A stretch of 64,000 bases of DNA from Sulfurovum indicum (GCF_014931715.1 NZ_CP063164.1:1612001-1676000); one strand, 5' to 3'; shown: positions 35,978-47,275, numbered from the stretch's first letter. Notes: generated by a model not told the origin, from the letters alone. Numbers and translations are program-made.

Positions 35978-37261
35978 CTATCTCACCGCTATGCTCTCCA
36001 GTACCTCAAAATAGGCAGGGAAAGTTTTTGCTGTACACTCCGGATCATTGATCGTTACTGATACAGGGTCAAGTGCCAATAAAGAGAAACACATTGCCAT
36101 ACGATGATCATCATAGGTATCGATGGCTGCATGTTTAAGCTGTTTTGGAGGAGTAACAGTCAGATAATCTTCCCCCTCTTCCACTATCGCACCGACCTTT
36201 CGCAACTCTGTGGCCATCGCATAAAGTCTGTCTGTCTCTTTGACACGCCAATTGTAGATATTACGCAGTGTAGTCGTTCCATCGGCAAAAAGTGCTGTAG
36301 TAGCAATGGTCATTGCCGCATCTGGAATATGGTTGAAGTCCATATCGACTGCACGCAACTCACCTTTTGTAACAGCAATATAGTCATCACCCCACTCTAC
36401 TTTTGCTCCCATCTTTTCCAATACATCTGCAAACGCAATATCACCCTGAATACTGTTCTTTCCAATACCCGTTACCTTAACCGTTCCTCCCTTGATCGCA
36501 GCAGCTGCCAAAAAATAGGAAGCAGAAGAGGCATCCCCTTCAACCATATACTTCTCTACTGCTTTGTAGATCTGTCCGGCTTTGACAATAAACTTTTTAT
36601 AATTCTCATTGATCACCTCGACACCGAAAACACGCATTATCTCCAGCGTAATGTCAATGTAGGGCTTAGAAACCAGTTCACCAACAATCGTTATATGCAT
36701 ATCATTCTGTGCCATCGGTGCGGCTATCAACAATGCAGTCAGGAATTGACTTGAGATCGTTCCGTCTATCTCAACCTTTCCGCCTTTCAAACCATTGGTC
36801 ACGATCCTGATCGGAGGGAATCCTTCTTTCTCTGTATAAGAGATATCAGCTCCGGCACTTCTGAGTGCGTCGACCAGGTGTCCTATGGGACGCTCTTTCA
36901 TACGCGGCTCTCCTGTTAGCAGGTAGTCTCCGCTTCCCAGTGTCAGTGCAGCACACAATGGCCGCATTGCTGTTCCTGCATTTCCCAAAAAAATCTCCAA
37001 CGGGGCATTACAGTGGAAAGGACCGCCATTACCCTTCACAATACACTCCGTTTTGTCTTCTGAAAGCGTATAACTAACTCCCAGCTGTTTTAGTGCATTG
37101 AGCATATGCCTGGTATCATCACTCTCAAGCAGATTGGTGATCTTTGTTGTTCCCTCTGCCAGTGCAGCAATCAATAATGCGCGATTGGAAAGACTTTTAG
37201 AACCGGGAAGTTTCACTTCACCATCAATCTTGCTGATCGGTTTAAGTGTAATACTACTCAC
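35978..37261 (-). CDS. aroA: 3-phosphoshikimate 1-carboxyvinyltransferase (EPSP synthase)
   Basis: A 427-residue EPSP synthase with [18 protein letters not shown] near the N-terminus, [13 protein letters not shown] at about residue 92 and [16 protein letters not shown] near residue 340. It joins shikimate-3-phosphate and phosphoenolpyruvate in aromatic amino acid synthesis. The start overlaps the ispH end by 8 bases, so it is coupled in the pheS-pheT-ispH-aroA run. Confidence 0.96.
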   Translation of the reverse strand: MSSITLKPISKIDGEVKLPGSKSLSNRALLIAALAEGTTKITNLLESDDTRHMLNALKQLGVSYTLSEDKTECIVKGNGGPFHCNAPLEIFLGNAGTAMRPLCAALTLGSGDYLLTGEPRMKERPIGHLVDALRSAGADISYTEKEGFPPIRIVTNGLKGGKVEIDGTISSQFLTALLIAAPMAQNDMHITIVGELVSKPYIDITLEIMRVFGVEVINENYKKFIVKAGQIYKAVEKYMVEGDASSASYFLAAAAIKGGTVKVTGIGKNSIQGDIAFADVLEKMGAKVEWGDDYIAVTKGELRAVDMDFNHIPDAAMTIATTALFADGTTTLRNIYNWRVKETDRLYAMATELRKVGAIVEEGEDYLTVTPPKQLKHAAIDTYDDHRMAMCFSLLALDPVSVTINDPECTAKTFPAYFEVLESIAVR

Positions 37262-38114
37262 TCTTTCCTACCTCCTCTACCCGTACCATACTCTGAATCG
37301 TATCGATAACGTTTTGCACAATCCAATCAGGCGTAGAGGCACCTGCTGAGATACCACAAAGTCTTTTACCTTTAAACCATGACGTATTCAGTTCTGTTTC
37401 ATTCTCTATCAGATAACTGTCACTGCAGTAACTTTTACAAATCGAATGTAGCTGTTTCGTATTCGAAGAGTGTTTCCCCCCGATCACGATCATCACATCG
37501 GCATCTTTTGCCAGTTCTGCGGCCGCATCCTGGTTTTCAAAAGTTGCATTACAGATAGTGTTAAAAACACGTACCTCTTTATGGTGTGGTATCAGTGCAT
37601 TGACAACCTTGAGAAAATCCTCCGGTTTTCTGGTAGTTTGCGCCACCACAGCCACTTTGGAGAGAATTGGCAAGCCGTCAAGTTCTTTTACATCTGCAAC
37701 AATAAAAGCATTTTGCTGATCTTTGGCATAAGAGACCACCCCTTTGATCTCTGGATGATTCTTGTCGCCAAAGATCACAATTGAGTAGCCTTTCTCACTC
37801 ATTTGTGCCACAATATTCTGCGGGGTTGTCACATAGGGACAGGTCGCATCAATGATCTCATTCTCCTGAGCCTTTAACTGTGCCAATTCGTCTTTAGGAA
37901 TACCGTGGGTACGAATAACAACTGCATCGCGTCTATCGACATCCTCAAGCTTCTCTGCAAGCCCGATATTGAATCCCTCTTTTAGACGGTTTATCTCATC
38001 TTTGTTATGGATAAGAGGTCCATATGTCTTGCTTCCCTGATGCTCTTCAGCAATTTTGATAGCCCGTTTAACCCCAAAGCAGAAACCGTAACTGGATGCA
38101 AGCTGTATCTTCAT
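37254..38114 (-). CDS. ispH: 4-hydroxy-3-methylbut-2-enyl diphosphate reductase
   Basis: A 286-residue IspH. The three Cys that hold its iron-sulfur cluster are in [11 protein letters not shown] (C12), [12 protein letters not shown] and [11 protein letters not shown]. Conserved TTRKPEDF and SSNTKQL are also present. It performs the last step of the non-mevalonate isoprenoid pathway, making IPP and DMAPP. It follows pheT by 2 bases and overlaps aroA by 8. Confidence 0.96.
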   Translation of the reverse strand: MKIQLASSYGFCFGVKRAIKIAEEHQGSKTYGPLIHNKDEINRLKEGFNIGLAEKLEDVDRRDAVVIRTHGIPKDELAQLKAQENEIIDATCPYVTTPQNIVAQMSEKGYSIVIFGDKNHPEIKGVVSYAKDQQNAFIVADVKELDGLPILSKVAVVAQTTRKPEDFLKVVNALIPHHKEVRVFNTICNATFENQDAAAELAKDADVMIVIGGKHSSNTKQLHSICKSYCSDSYLIENETELNTSWFKGKRLCGISAGASTPDWIVQNVIDTIQSMVRVEEVGKSE

Positions 38115-38116
38115 GA

Positions 38117-40453
38117 TTATCTAAGCCCCGCATTGCATTCTAACTGAAGGGTATCCATGATCTGCTTCATAACACCTTCAATATCACTCTCTTCAAGTGT
38201 TCTTTCCATTGACTGGATAAAGAAACGAATAGTCAAAGACTTTTTGTCTCCCAACTTCTCATCGGTATATATATCTACCGGATAGCTCTCTTTCAAGAGC
38301 GGCAGTTCCAGACTATTTAGAACCTTTGCTACTTCATAATAACTGAGCGACTTGTCAATAACTATACTGAGATCTTTATAGACTCCCTGAAATTTGGAAA
38401 TAGGCCCGGCATTGATATGTTTTGGCAAAAGAACATCAAAATCGATCTCTGCGATGAATGTTACAGGAATATCATACTCCTCCTGTACACTTGGATGCAG
38501 CTTGCTCATGAATCCGCTGACCTTGCCGTCAATGATAATATCTGCTGACTGATACGGATGGATAAGACCATTCTCATGTGTACACGGTACCAACTCAAAA
38601 TGCCCGATAACACTGCCAAGTTTCTGTGTAAATGTGGCAAAGTCTATTAGCGCTGGCTTTCCTGCATTTTTTACACTCTCTGCCTCAATCTGTCCGGCAA
38701 AGACAAGAGCAATTCTCTCCGCCTGCTTTCTTTGTGCATCAAATACCGCACCGATCTCAAACAGAGGAATTGATTTCTTTGTATAGCTGACATTGCGTTT
38801 GACAGCAAGCAGAAGGTTCGTTAAAAGTGTGCTTCTAAGTGTATTCAGCTCTTCAGCAATCGGATTGGCAAGTTCCAACGTTTCATCAGTCGTTACAAAT
38901 CCGTACTTCTCCAACACCGCTTTCTCACTGAATACATAGGAGACATTCTCATAGAAGCCGACACCTACTGCTCTGTTTCTGAAACTTTTCTTCGCTTTGT
39001 ATCTGTCAAATGTCGCATTAAGACGCTTCTTCTCTGCAAAGACAAGCGGCTTTGCAGGAATATTGTTGATTCCAATGATCCGAACGATCTCCTCGGCAAT
39101 ATCCTGAATATTCTTTATATCATGCCTGAAAAGCGGTACGGATGTAGCAATCTGGTGATCGTTCATCGCAGAGATTTCAAAGTCGAGTTTCTGTAATACA
39201 GTTACGATCTTGCTCAACTCCACATCCATACCTACGATCGCAGAGATCTCTTTTGCATCAACCAGTACTTTTTCCTCTTCTCTCTCTACTTCAACATTCA
39301 GTGATCCCTCATAGCAGTTGATCTGGGTATACTTTTCCATCATACAGGCAAGGTATGCCAAACCGAATGAAAGGTCAGGGTTGGAACCTCTGGATGTTTT
39401 ATAATAAAGGTCATCTTTTTCCAGTGCCTCTTTGGCTACAGCCTCTACCAGTGTATCCGGATAGATATAGCTTGCTTCTATCAAGACCTCCTGACTTTTG
39501 GCAGTCGGTTTTGTCTCCTCTACCTGATTAACTCCGACTATACTGACATGTTTCCCGTTGACATGGACATGTACGATTCCTTTTTGGTATCCTTCAATGC
39601 TTACTATCACCTTATCATCTTCAGGAGCACAGAAACTTGCACAATCATACATACGTAAGATTACACCTGTACTGTGTGTCGTATATGCCAGGATCTCGGA
39701 AAGCGGATTGTCCGCCTCAACGTTCACCATGGCAAGACGCAGTTTGATCAGAAAACTGCTCGCACTGTTTTCAATGTTTGCCAGCTTATACCGAAGATCG
39801 GCATCCATCTCACCCTTTGTATGAAGATCCGCCTTACGTGCTATTCCCAGCTTCATACGTTCTTCCTGCTTGTACTCGAACGGCTTCATCTCGATATTAA
39901 GTGCCGCTGAGAGGTCCCGTGCCACGCCGTAGATACTCAAGCAGTCACCACGGTTGGCGGTCAGTTCCAGTTCAATGATCGTGTCAGCTACTTTCTCATA
40001 ACTGTTCAGTTCACGTCCCACTTCCAATTCACCGATACTCTCATCAAGTATCATGATCCCTTTACCCATTTCCGGCAGTCCGAGTTCAGAGGAGGCACAG
40101 ACCATCCCTTCACTCTCTACACCTCGAAGTTTGGCATGCTTGATCTCAAAATTCCCCGGAAGTACCGCACCAATAGTTGCAACTGCAACATACTCTGCAT
40201 CCACAACATTGGCAGCTCCACAGACGATCTGACGCACACCGGAACCTACATCGATCTGACAAACATTCAGTTTGTCTGCATCAGGATGTTTTTCACAGGA
40301 GACAATCTTCCCGACAACCACTTTAGAGGCGATCGTAACCTGCTCCATACTGTCCACTTCCAGTCCTATAGAATTGAAGGTCTCATAGAGCTTTTCATTC
40401 GAAACACCGCTTAGGTCTATAAACTCATTTAACCAGGATCTTGTTACTATCAT
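38117..40453 (-). CDS. pheT: Phenylalanyl-tRNA synthetase, beta subunit
   Basis: A 778-residue beta subunit. The N-terminal tRNA-binding EMAP-like domain ([20 protein letters not shown], about residues 45-65), B3/B4 editing, B5 and catalytic-like modules are in order. A C-terminal ferredoxin-fold anticodon-binding domain ([20 protein letters not shown]) completes it. It pairs with PheS in the tetrameric enzyme. It overlaps pheS by 4 bases. Confidence 0.96.
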   Translation of the reverse strand: MIVTRSWLNEFIDLSGVSNEKLYETFNSIGLEVDSMEQVTIASKVVVGKIVSCEKHPDADKLNVCQIDVGSGVRQIVCGAANVVDAEYVAVATIGAVLPGNFEIKHAKLRGVESEGMVCASSELGLPEMGKGIMILDESIGELEVGRELNSYEKVADTIIELELTANRGDCLSIYGVARDLSAALNIEMKPFEYKQEERMKLGIARKADLHTKGEMDADLRYKLANIENSASSFLIKLRLAMVNVEADNPLSEILAYTTHSTGVILRMYDCASFCAPEDDKVIVSIEGYQKGIVHVHVNGKHVSIVGVNQVEETKPTAKSQEVLIEASYIYPDTLVEAVAKEALEKDDLYYKTSRGSNPDLSFGLAYLACMMEKYTQINCYEGSLNVEVEREEEKVLVDAKEISAIVGMDVELSKIVTVLQKLDFEISAMNDHQIATSVPLFRHDIKNIQDIAEEIVRIIGINNIPAKPLVFAEKKRLNATFDRYKAKKSFRNRAVGVGFYENVSYVFSEKAVLEKYGFVTTDETLELANPIAEELNTLRSTLLTNLLLAVKRNVSYTKKSIPLFEIGAVFDAQRKQAERIALVFAGQIEAESVKNAGKPALIDFATFTQKLGSVIGHFELVPCTHENGLIHPYQSADIIIDGKVSGFMSKLHPSVQEEYDIPVTFIAEIDFDVLLPKHINAGPISKFQGVYKDLSIVIDKSLSYYEVAKVLNSLELPLLKESYPVDIYTDEKLGDKKSLTIRFFIQSMERTLEESDIEGVMKQIMDTLQLECNAGLR

Positions 40454-41442
40454 CTAAACTGCTCCAACAAACGAATATCTCCTTCAAACAGACTTCTCAA
40501 GTCCGGTATCTTGTGCATTAGCATTGCAATGCGCTCTACTCCCAGACCAAACGCATAACCGCTTACATCCTTATACTCTACCGCTTTAAAGACATTCGGA
40601 TCTACAATACCACATCCCAGAATCTCTATCCAGCCTGTATGGGAACAAACACGACACCCCTCTCCACCGCAGAAGATACAGGAGATGTCCACCTCAGCAG
40701 AAGGCTCGGTGAACGGAAAGAAGCTTGGACGGAAGCGTACATCGACATCACCGAACATGTACTGCAGAAAATCTGTCAGGATCGCTTTGAGATTCGCAAA
40801 AGAGATCTTTCCTTTCTCATCCACAACCAGCCCCTCAACCTGATGAAACATTGGTGTATGCGTTACATCGTAATCACGTCTGAAAACCGACCCGGGTGCA
40901 ATCATACGGATCGGCGGTTTCTCTTTAAGCATCGTTCTGATCTGTACCGGAGAGGTATGCGTACGAAGTAATCCTCCGTCCTTAAAGTAGAAGGTGTCCT
41001 GCATATCACGTGCCGGATGATACTTTGGAAGATTGAGTGCTTCAAAATTATGAAAATCATCTTCAACCATATACCCACTCTCTACCGAAAAGTTCAGTGC
41101 TACAAAGTAGTCGATAATCTTGTCCATTGTCTCCATGACCGGGTGCAGTGCCCCTTTTTGTGCCAAAGTACCGTAAAGTGAGACATCGATCGCTTCATTT
41201 TTAAGCATCCTCTCGATCTCTTCTGCTTTCAGGGTCTCATAACGTGCATCAAATGCCTCCTGAAGTAACGCTTTCTGCTTGTTCAATCCTTCGGCAAAGG
41301 CTTTCTTCTCCGGTCCTGGAATATCTTTCATCTTGGCGAACTCTGCTGCAAGAATACCTTTTTTTCCAAAAAGTTCTATACGCACTTTTTCCAATGCTTC
41401 AAGTGAATCAGCCTGAAGTATCTTTGCTTCTAAATTTTCCAT
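40450..41442 (-). CDS. pheS: Phenylalanyl-tRNA synthetase, alpha subunit
   Basis: A 330-residue class II synthetase subunit with an N-terminal coiled coil, motif 2 ([11 protein letters not shown], then [18 protein letters not shown]) and motif 3 ([12 protein letters not shown]). A Cys-rich loop ([12 protein letters not shown]) resembles a zinc knuckle. The frame stays open to 41550, but the extra N-terminal residues are unlike PheS. The ATG at 41442 has GGAGC just upstream and gives the usual start (MENLEAKIL). Confidence 0.95.
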   Translation of the reverse strand: MENLEAKILQADSLEALEKVRIELFGKKGILAAEFAKMKDIPGPEKKAFAEGLNKQKALLQEAFDARYETLKAEEIERMLKNEAIDVSLYGTLAQKGALHPVMETMDKIIDYFVALNFSVESGYMVEDDFHNFEALNLPKYHPARDMQDTFYFKDGGLLRTHTSPVQIRTMLKEKPPIRMIAPGSVFRRDYDVTHTPMFHQVEGLVVDEKGKISFANLKAILTDFLQYMFGDVDVRFRPSFFPFTEPSAEVDISCIFCGGEGCRVCSHTGWIEILGCGIVDPNVFKAVEYKDVSGYAFGLGVERIAMLMHKIPDLRSLFEGDIRLLEQFR

Positions 41443-41655
41443 AATGCTCCATTTTAGAATGTCTAAAAAGCACTGCTCCCTAGACTGTGTTAACACTGGC
41501 TTTGGTCCAGCAGCCGACTCTGGCAACTGCTTGCATGGCAGTGTCAGCACTCTATTTTTACCTATTAAATTGCCGTGATTTTATCCAAAAGTAACTAATA
41601 GTGGGATTTAGTGTGTTATAATTGCCCAAAACAATTACTCATAAGGATAATTATC

Positions 41656-42009
41656 ATGTGTATATTCTGCAAGATCGTCAATGGAGAGATCCCAAACAAT
41701 ACAGTACATGAAAATGAACAGTTTCTGGCATTTCATGACCTCTATCCAAAAGCACCTGTTCACATCCTTGTCATTCCAAAGCAGCATGTAGACTGTTTTC
41801 AGGATGTCCAACCGGAAGTTATGGCGGGAATGACGATGTTTATCCAGGAAGTGGCAAAGAAAACCGGTCTTGACAAAACGGGCTACAGACTTGTTGCCAA
41901 TAATGGTGAAGACGGAGGGCAGGAGGTTATGCACCTGCACTTTCATATACTTGGTGGAGGAAAACTGAGATGGGATCACAGCCATGAAGATCCGCATAAG
42001 AGCATTTAA
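41656..42009 (+). CDS. HIT-family nucleotide-binding protein (HinT-like)
   Basis: A 117-residue histidine-triad protein. It starts MCIFCKIVNGEIP and has the catalytic triad motif VMHLHFHILGGGKL near residue 98. HinT-like proteins hydrolyse AMP-lysine-type phosphoramidates; the cellular role is uncertain. The frame opens earlier at 41611, but AAGGATAATTATC precedes the ATG at 41656. It is divergent from pheS. The following 227 bases (42010-42236) hold no gene that I can support. Confidence 0.92.
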   Translation: MCIFCKIVNGEIPNNTVHENEQFLAFHDLYPKAPVHILVIPKQHVDCFQDVQPEVMAGMTMFIQEVAKKTGLDKTGYRLVANNGEDGGQEVMHLHFHILGGGKLRWDHSHEDPHKSI

Positions 42010-42236
42010 CTATACTCTCTTTCCCGGGATATTCCTGATTTCAGGAGTATCCTGTTTCATACCGGCTACACTCAATATAATATTTAAAACAGTCAGCACT
42101 TTTCAGTCTGCAAAGACTTTCTGTTCTTATTCTTTTTCTTTGTTACATTGCCATAAGAGGAATGAACAGAGAACAACAAGATTAAAGTTTTATCCCAATA
42201 CTCCCGTATCAGGCAGGCAAGTGACACATGTTTGTC

Positions 42237-44072
42237 TCATAGATCAATCTCTGCCAACTTCTCTTCATACTCAGCCACGATACCATCATCCTTTTCCGTA
42301 GCGGCTTCCAACCGTTCAAACCACTCGTCAATCTGCACTTGATAGGTTCCTACCTCTTTGGAAAGTTCCATAATCGCACTAGTGTCTCCGGAAACTGATG
42401 CTTTATCCAAAGCTTCATTCTTAAGTACCATCTCCTGCTCAAGCTTCTCAATATATTCTTCACACAACTTAATCTCTCTGGTATAAGGTTTGCGTTTATC
42501 GTTTCTTTCCCGAGTAAGCATACTGCGCAGCCTCTTACGCTCTTTGTAATCGATCTTCGGCTTCTTCTTTTTGGGCTTGTTCACCTCTTCCTCTTCCCAG
42601 CCTATCTTCTCAAGGAATTCATCATACGTACCATCAAAATACTCTGCACCCCCTTTATGGAAAATGATGAGTGTATCTGCCAAACGTCTAAGCAGCATCT
42701 CTGAGTGGGTTACCATAATAAGCGATCCTTTAAATCCTTCTATGGCATCTGCCAAAGCATCAATAGAGTGCATATCAAGGTGGTTGGTCGGTTCATCAAG
42801 AAAGAGAAGATTGGCTGGTGTAGCAATGATTTTTCCAAGCATTACACGGCTTCTCTCTCCTCCGGAAAGTACCTCTATCTTTTTATCACCAAGCTCTCCC
42901 GGAAACATCATACGTCCGGCAATCGCCCGTGCTTCCGGTATACCAAGCTCTTTACTGGCTGACGCAATCTCTTCAACAATCGTTGCAGTGGTATTGAGCC
43001 GCTCAATATTGGTCTGTCCGAAATGGGCAAATTTAGTAGAGGGATGATAGTGCAGCTCTCCCTGTAGTCTGGAAAGTTCACCGGCAATGTAGTTAAGAAG
43101 CGTTGACTTACCCTTACCATTCTTTCCGATGATCGCAATGCGTTTTCCCTTCTCCAATGCAAAAGTAAGATTTTGGAACAGAAGTTCATTCGGCTTATAC
43201 CCAAACCCTATATTCTCAACACGCATCATGATCTTTGCCGGGCTCTCAGCATAATTAAAGTCAAATGAGAGATCGGCCTCACTCTCCAGGTCTCCCATCT
43301 CTTCCATCTTGTCAAGCTCTTTTTGTTTTGACTGTGCCATCGCAGCTGTAGAGGCTCTGGCCTTGTTACGTGCTACAAACTCCTCAAGCTCTTTACGCTT
43401 CTTTTCCTGATTGGCTCTGGTCTTCTCATAGGTTTCATCTTCCATCTCAAGAGTTGCATAGTACTTATGCGTATCTCCTTCGATCAGACGCAGCCCTTTT
43501 CTGTGTACGCCCATCGTATGGGTACTGACTGCATCCATGAACTCCCTGTCATGAGTTATAAGTATTACTTCTCCCTCAAACTCATGAATAAACCCCTTTA
43601 ACCAACGTAAGGAGGGAAGGTCAAGATAGTTGGTAGGCTCATCCAGCAGGAGCATATTCGGCTCGGTCGCCAAAAGTTTGACAAGGTTGATACGTATCTG
43701 GTATCCACCCGAAAAGCTCAGCGGGTTTTTATCAAGATCAGCTTCACTGAACCCTAAACCAAAAAGCAGCTTCTCTATCTTATAGAAGTTCCACTGCTCA
43801 TCTTCGGGCAAAACCAGAGCACACTCTTCACGCACACTATTTTCAGTAAAGGCAAAATGCTGTTTTAGTGCACCAATACGATAGTTCCTGGGGATACTTA
43901 TCTCTCCACTGTCATAACTCTCTTCACCTAGTATCATCCTAAAGAGTGTCGATTTTCCTGATCCGTTACGTCCGACAAATCCGATCTTCTGGTTCTTGGC
44001 TACTTTAAGGCTGACATCACGAAAAACAGTCTGTCCGCCGAAGCTTTTTGAGAGGTTGGTGAGTTGTATCAT
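42237..44072 (-). CDS. ABC-F family ATPase (ribosome-associated)
   Basis: A 611-residue protein with two ABC domains and no membrane segment. Walker A motifs are GRNGSGKST (about residue 35) and GKNGKGKST (about residue 315). Signatures are LSFSGGYQIR and LSGGERSR, and Walker B ends LLLDEPTNYLD and LFLDEPTNHLD. A charged linker and a C-terminal coiled coil follow. ABC-F proteins act on translating ribosomes; a YheS/Uup-like member is likely. Confidence 0.92.
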   Translation of the reverse strand: MIQLTNLSKSFGGQTVFRDVSLKVAKNQKIGFVGRNGSGKSTLFRMILGEESYDSGEISIPRNYRIGALKQHFAFTENSVREECALVLPEDEQWNFYKIEKLLFGLGFSEADLDKNPLSFSGGYQIRINLVKLLATEPNMLLLDEPTNYLDLPSLRWLKGFIHEFEGEVILITHDREFMDAVSTHTMGVHRKGLRLIEGDTHKYYATLEMEDETYEKTRANQEKKRKELEEFVARNKARASTAAMAQSKQKELDKMEEMGDLESEADLSFDFNYAESPAKIMMRVENIGFGYKPNELLFQNLTFALEKGKRIAIIGKNGKGKSTLLNYIAGELSRLQGELHYHPSTKFAHFGQTNIERLNTTATIVEEIASASKELGIPEARAIAGRMMFPGELGDKKIEVLSGGERSRVMLGKIIATPANLLFLDEPTNHLDMHSIDALADAIEGFKGSLIMVTHSEMLLRRLADTLIIFHKGGAEYFDGTYDEFLEKIGWEEEEVNKPKKKKPKIDYKERKRLRSMLTRERNDKRKPYTREIKLCEEYIEKLEQEMVLKNEALDKASVSGDTSAIMELSKEVGTYQVQIDEWFERLEAATEKDDGIVAEYEEKLAEIDL

Positions 44073-44159
44073 TTATCTATCCCGTCAGATGAATTGAGCG
44101 GCATTATATCCTAAACATCATTACACACGATTACATCGCAACTATGCTATAGTAAAAGT

Positions 44160-44366
44160 ATGAAAATAAAAATATGTAAACACTTTCACGATATTAAAAA
44201 GTTTAAAAAAAAACTCTCAAAAACATTTCCGGATGATTCTGTCATCGTCAAATCATGCATAGGTATGTGCAAAACCTGTAAACAATATCCTTTGGCAAAA
44301 ATAGACGGGGTCAAAATAAAAGAGAAAAGTATCAAAAAGATCATCATTAAAATAGAGGATCTTTAA
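44160..44366 (+). CDS. Small DUF1450-like cysteine protein
   Basis: A 68-residue basic protein. The spacing of Cys (C6, then CIGMCKTC at residues 33-40) followed by PLAKIDGVKI resembles DUF1450/YuzB-type thioredoxin-fold proteins that may bind metal or a cluster. Function unknown. A possible -10 (TATGCTATAGT) lies only about 10 bases before the ATG, so the message may have a very short leader. Confidence 0.65.
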   Translation: MKIKICKHFHDIKKFKKKLSKTFPDDSVIVKSCIGMCKTCKQYPLAKIDGVKIKEKSIKKIIIKIEDL

Positions 44367-44413
44367 AATATTTCTCTTTTATTCAGCAGTCGATCACTTT
44401 ATCCTGGAGTATG

Positions 44414-44893
44414 CTACTGAGATGCTTTTATTACCTCAAAAGCATCAATCGGTTCTTCAAATGCGATAAAGAGTACACACGGTTCACCTTTTTCACAAAA
44501 AGCAGTATGCGACAGTCTGGAAGGTCCGTAGGCATACGTTCCCGGCTCCAAAAGTTCTGTATCCTGATTATCATAGGTCACCTTCAGTTTCCCCGAAAGA
44601 AGTATCATCCTTTCTGCTGAAGTATGCCAATGATGAGGAATAGCAAAATTAGCAGGTACTTTAAAGAAGATATCTGTATTTCTCTTGGCAGGATCTCCGT
44701 GAAGCACTGCTATCTCACACCCTTTAGGAATAAATGATGGACAGGGACCCCATTTCAGTTTACTGTCATTATGGGTATAGGCTACAGCTGTTTCTGTTGC
44801 CTTCAGTACCGATGCCAACATCAACACTGAAGGGACAATAACCAATAATATACCTCTTTTCACTCTACTATACTTTTTCTTTAACTCAAACAT
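44414..44893 (-). CDS. Exported cupin-domain protein
   Basis: A 159-residue protein with a signal peptide (residues about 10-36, ending LKATETAVA). A single cupin follows, with the metal-binding motif PHHWHTSAERMILLSGKL and a second motif near GPSRLSHTAFCEKG. Four Cys occur in the exported part. Periplasmic location is inferred; the enzyme activity is unknown. The frame opens at 44938, but GGAGGTGTATT precedes the ATG at 44893. Confidence 0.8.
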   Translation of the reverse strand: MFELKKKYSRVKRGILLVIVPSVLMLASVLKATETAVAYTHNDSKLKWGPCPSFIPKGCEIAVLHGDPAKRNTDIFFKVPANFAIPHHWHTSAERMILLSGKLKVTYDNQDTELLEPGTYAYGPSRLSHTAFCEKGEPCVLFIAFEEPIDAFEVIKASQ

Positions 44894-45054
44894 AATACAC
44901 CTCCATTTCCAGTTAGGGACCTTGGCTTTATTATTCATTATAGGTTATTCTCTATGCAGTGCTTGTGTAACAGGACTGCATATTCACTCCACAAAAAGCG
45001 TATATACTGAAATCAGCTATTTTTATAATGAGGTAAACGCCTTGAAGGAATGAA

Positions 45055-46023
45055 ATGAAAAAGAAAAAAACTCTCAGAGAGAAAAGGAACCCCTTCAGTA
45101 TTGCAGTTATCCAGGCATCTCCAGTATTTATGAATAAGGATGCAAGCATCGAAAAAGCCTGTACCCTGATCAGTGATGCGGCAAAGAAAGGGGCCAGCCT
45201 TGCTGTTTTCCCTGAAGCTTTTATACCCTGCTATCCAGACTGGATATGGCATATACCTCCCGGAGAGATCACCCTCAACCAGGACCTCTATGCAAAACTC
45301 TTACAACAGGCTGTCATTGTCGGCAGTGATGATACAGACAGGTTGTGCCATGCTGCGAAAAAAGCGGGTATTTATGTTGTCATTGGCATCAATGAAAAGA
45401 ACAGCATGGCAAGCGGAGGAAGTCTCAACAATACCCTTCTCTTTATTGATCCGGATGGAAATATTTTCGGTCGTCACCAAAAACTTATTCCGACAGCACC
45501 TGAACGGACTATTTGGGGTTATGGAGATGCAAGTACAGTAACAGTCTATGATTGTGACCTATGTAAGGTTGGAGGGCTGATCTGCTGGGAGAACTATATG
45601 CCACTGGTCCGCTATTCTCTCTATGCTGAAGGAATAGAGTTGTATCTTGCACCAACCTATGATGAGGGAGAAACATGGAATGCTTCCATGAGGCATATTG
45701 CAAAAGAGGGACGATGTTTTGTGGCCGGATGCTGCATGGTATTAAAAAAAGAAGAAGTACTCAAAAAACTTCCTCAATTGGAACCATACTATACTGCCCC
45801 AGGAGAATGGATCAATAAAGGTAACAGTGTTATAACTAACCCGGATGGACAAACACTCTCCGGTCCGCTGAATGCAGAAGAGGGAATACTCATAGCTCAA
45901 ATCGATCTTCATTTGCTGGATGCTTCAAAGTGGAACCTGGATGTTGCCGGACACTATGCACGCCCCGATGCATTTGAGTTGACCATAAGGAAAAGTCCTG
46001 CTCCCATCATCAGGTTCAAGTAG
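45055..46023 (+). CDS. Nitrilase-type carbon-nitrogen hydrolase
   Basis: A 322-residue nitrilase-superfamily protein with the catalytic triad Glu54 (VFPEAFIPCYP), Lys143 (RHQKLIPTAPER) and Cys177 (GLICWENYMPL). The sequence around the Cys and the PCYPDWIW segment favour a branch 1 nitrilase (nitrile to carboxylate) over an amidase; the substrate is unknown. It is divergent from the cupin gene, 161 bases between the starts. Confidence 0.88.
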   Translation: MKKKKTLREKRNPFSIAVIQASPVFMNKDASIEKACTLISDAAKKGASLAVFPEAFIPCYPDWIWHIPPGEITLNQDLYAKLLQQAVIVGSDDTDRLCHAAKKAGIYVVIGINEKNSMASGGSLNNTLLFIDPDGNIFGRHQKLIPTAPERTIWGYGDASTVTVYDCDLCKVGGLICWENYMPLVRYSLYAEGIELYLAPTYDEGETWNASMRHIAKEGRCFVAGCCMVLKKEEVLKKLPQLEPYYTAPGEWINKGNSVITNPDGQTLSGPLNAEEGILIAQIDLHLLDASKWNLDVAGHYARPDAFELTIRKSPAPIIRFK

Positions 46024-46036
46024 CATCTCGTTTACT

Positions 46037-46065
46037 TTGCTCAGCGTTTAGAGAGATGGTATAAT
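46037..46065 (+). promoter_or_regulatory. Promoter of the cytochrome c/EF-hand gene
   Basis: TTGCTC (46037-46042), 17 bases, then TATAAT (46060-46065). The AAGGAGG ribosome site follows, 24 bases before the ATG at 46090. Confidence 0.6.
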
Positions 46066-46089
46066 GGATACTGAGAAAAAGGAGGAAAG

Positions 46090-46707
46090 ATGAAGTTTAC
46101 TGCAAATTCAATAACAATCATTACCCTGATCACTCTATCATGTATAGAAGCATCCTCAGAGAAGATTGATACCAGGCTGCTCTACAAGAACAAATGTAAA
46201 ATATGTCATACGACCAGGCTGGTAACACTCCAGGGAAAAGGAAACCTCACAGGTCCTCCTGCTGACGAAGTGATGCTCCATGTCAAAGAAAAATATCCGG
46301 AAAAAGAAGAAGCTGTCAAATTTATGGTAGATTATATCATGGACCCCAGTGTAACGAAAGCACTTTGTGCTTCTATCGACAAATTTGGGCTCATGCCTTC
46401 CATGAAAAATACAATAACTCCGAATGAGGCTAAAGCCATCTCAGAAATGATGTTCGATACTTTTCCCCGTGAAGCTTTTTCAAAAATGGAGATGCAGAGT
46501 CGCAGAGGTATTACCTTTAAGACGATCGACCGTAACGGTGACGGCAGTATATCACCTGAAGAGTTCAAACTTTTCCGTGCGAAGCGCAACAATATAGACC
46601 CCGAAAGCTTTCGGGGAAACCTCTATTTTCAAAAAGTGGATCTGGATCATAATGGGAAGATGAGTAAAGACGAGTTTCAAAAGATGCGTGAAGGGAGAAT
46701 GAGGTAG
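46090..46707 (+). CDS. Periplasmic cytochrome c with two EF-hands
   Basis: A 205-residue exported protein. It has a signal peptide (residues 1-21), heme motif C36-K-I-C39-H40, and likely distal Met at M102 or M105 in GLMPSM. The C-terminal half holds two canonical EF-hand loops (D147-E158, DRNGDGSISPEE, and D184-E195, DLDHNGKMSKDE). A monoheme cytochrome joined to a calcium-binding pair suggests Ca2+-dependent folding or docking. The partner is not known. It has its own promoter and a strong RBS. Confidence 0.82.
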   Translation: MKFTANSITIITLITLSCIEASSEKIDTRLLYKNKCKICHTTRLVTLQGKGNLTGPPADEVMLHVKEKYPEKEEAVKFMVDYIMDPSVTKALCASIDKFGLMPSMKNTITPNEAKAISEMMFDTFPREAFSKMEMQSRRGITFKTIDRNGDGSISPEEFKLFRAKRNNIDPESFRGNLYFQKVDLDHNGKMSKDEFQKMREGRMR

Positions 46708-46731
46708 ATGCACTTCTCTTTTCATTCCACC

Positions 46732-47199
46732 CTATGAACAGCAGGCTCCGCCAAAACCATCATCCGGTTCAATACTGCCGCTACCAGAAGCAATGCCTTC
46801 TCTATCAGCAATTTTATTACCGTTATATATGATTGTATAGCTTATCTTTACAGAGTCTCTAACGGAGTTAATAGTCGTGCAGTAATTTTCTAATGAAGCC
46901 AGAATGTAACGCTTTGCTTTAGTTGCATCAAAAGAACCGTCAAACGCGTAAACAATATGCATCGAAGCAAATTTCATAGGTACTTCCATTTGACGCTCAA
47001 TCTCAGCAGAAACTTTATAGTTATTCACAGCATATCCGTCTTTTTCTGCCATAACCACAAGATCGATCCCTGTACACCCAATAATCCCCGTGGCAAAATA
47101 CTCTACCGGTGTAATCTCTTTACAGTCAAGGATATAAGAAGATTTAACGGTATTTGCTTTAAATTTTTTTTCACCCATATATTCTAAAGATACATTCAT
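46732..47199 (-). CDS. OsmC/Ohr family protein
   Basis: A 155-residue protein of the OsmC fold. The two redox Cys of the family are plausible at C42 (IIGCTGIDLV) and C107 (SLENYCTTINSV). OsmC/Ohr proteins reduce organic hydroperoxides with lipoylated or thiol partners. A glycine-rich C-terminal tail ending GGACCS is unusual. It is convergent with the cytochrome gene. Confidence 0.85.
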   Translation of the reverse strand: MNVSLEYMGEKKFKANTVKSSYILDCKEITPVEYFATGIIGCTGIDLVVMAEKDGYAVNNYKVSAEIERQMEVPMKFASMHIVYAFDGSFDATKAKRYILASLENYCTTINSVRDSVKISYTIIYNGNKIADREGIASGSGSIEPDDGFGGACCS

Positions 47200-47275
47200 G
47201 TTATTTCCTTATATTTATTTTTGTAAGTCTACTATGAAAACCCTATAATTTCTACATCATACTTTTTTAATACAC

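Noticed and set aside
41443-41550. N-terminal extension of PheS or a phenylalanine-rich leader peptide for attenuation
   Set aside because: The extension is unlike PheS and contains no run of Phe codons. GGAGC before the inner ATG supports the shorter protein.
42010-42236. Plus-strand frame continuing after the HIT gene
   Set aside because: No ribosome site and no recognisable protein features; it partly overlaps the end of the ABC-F gene on the other strand.
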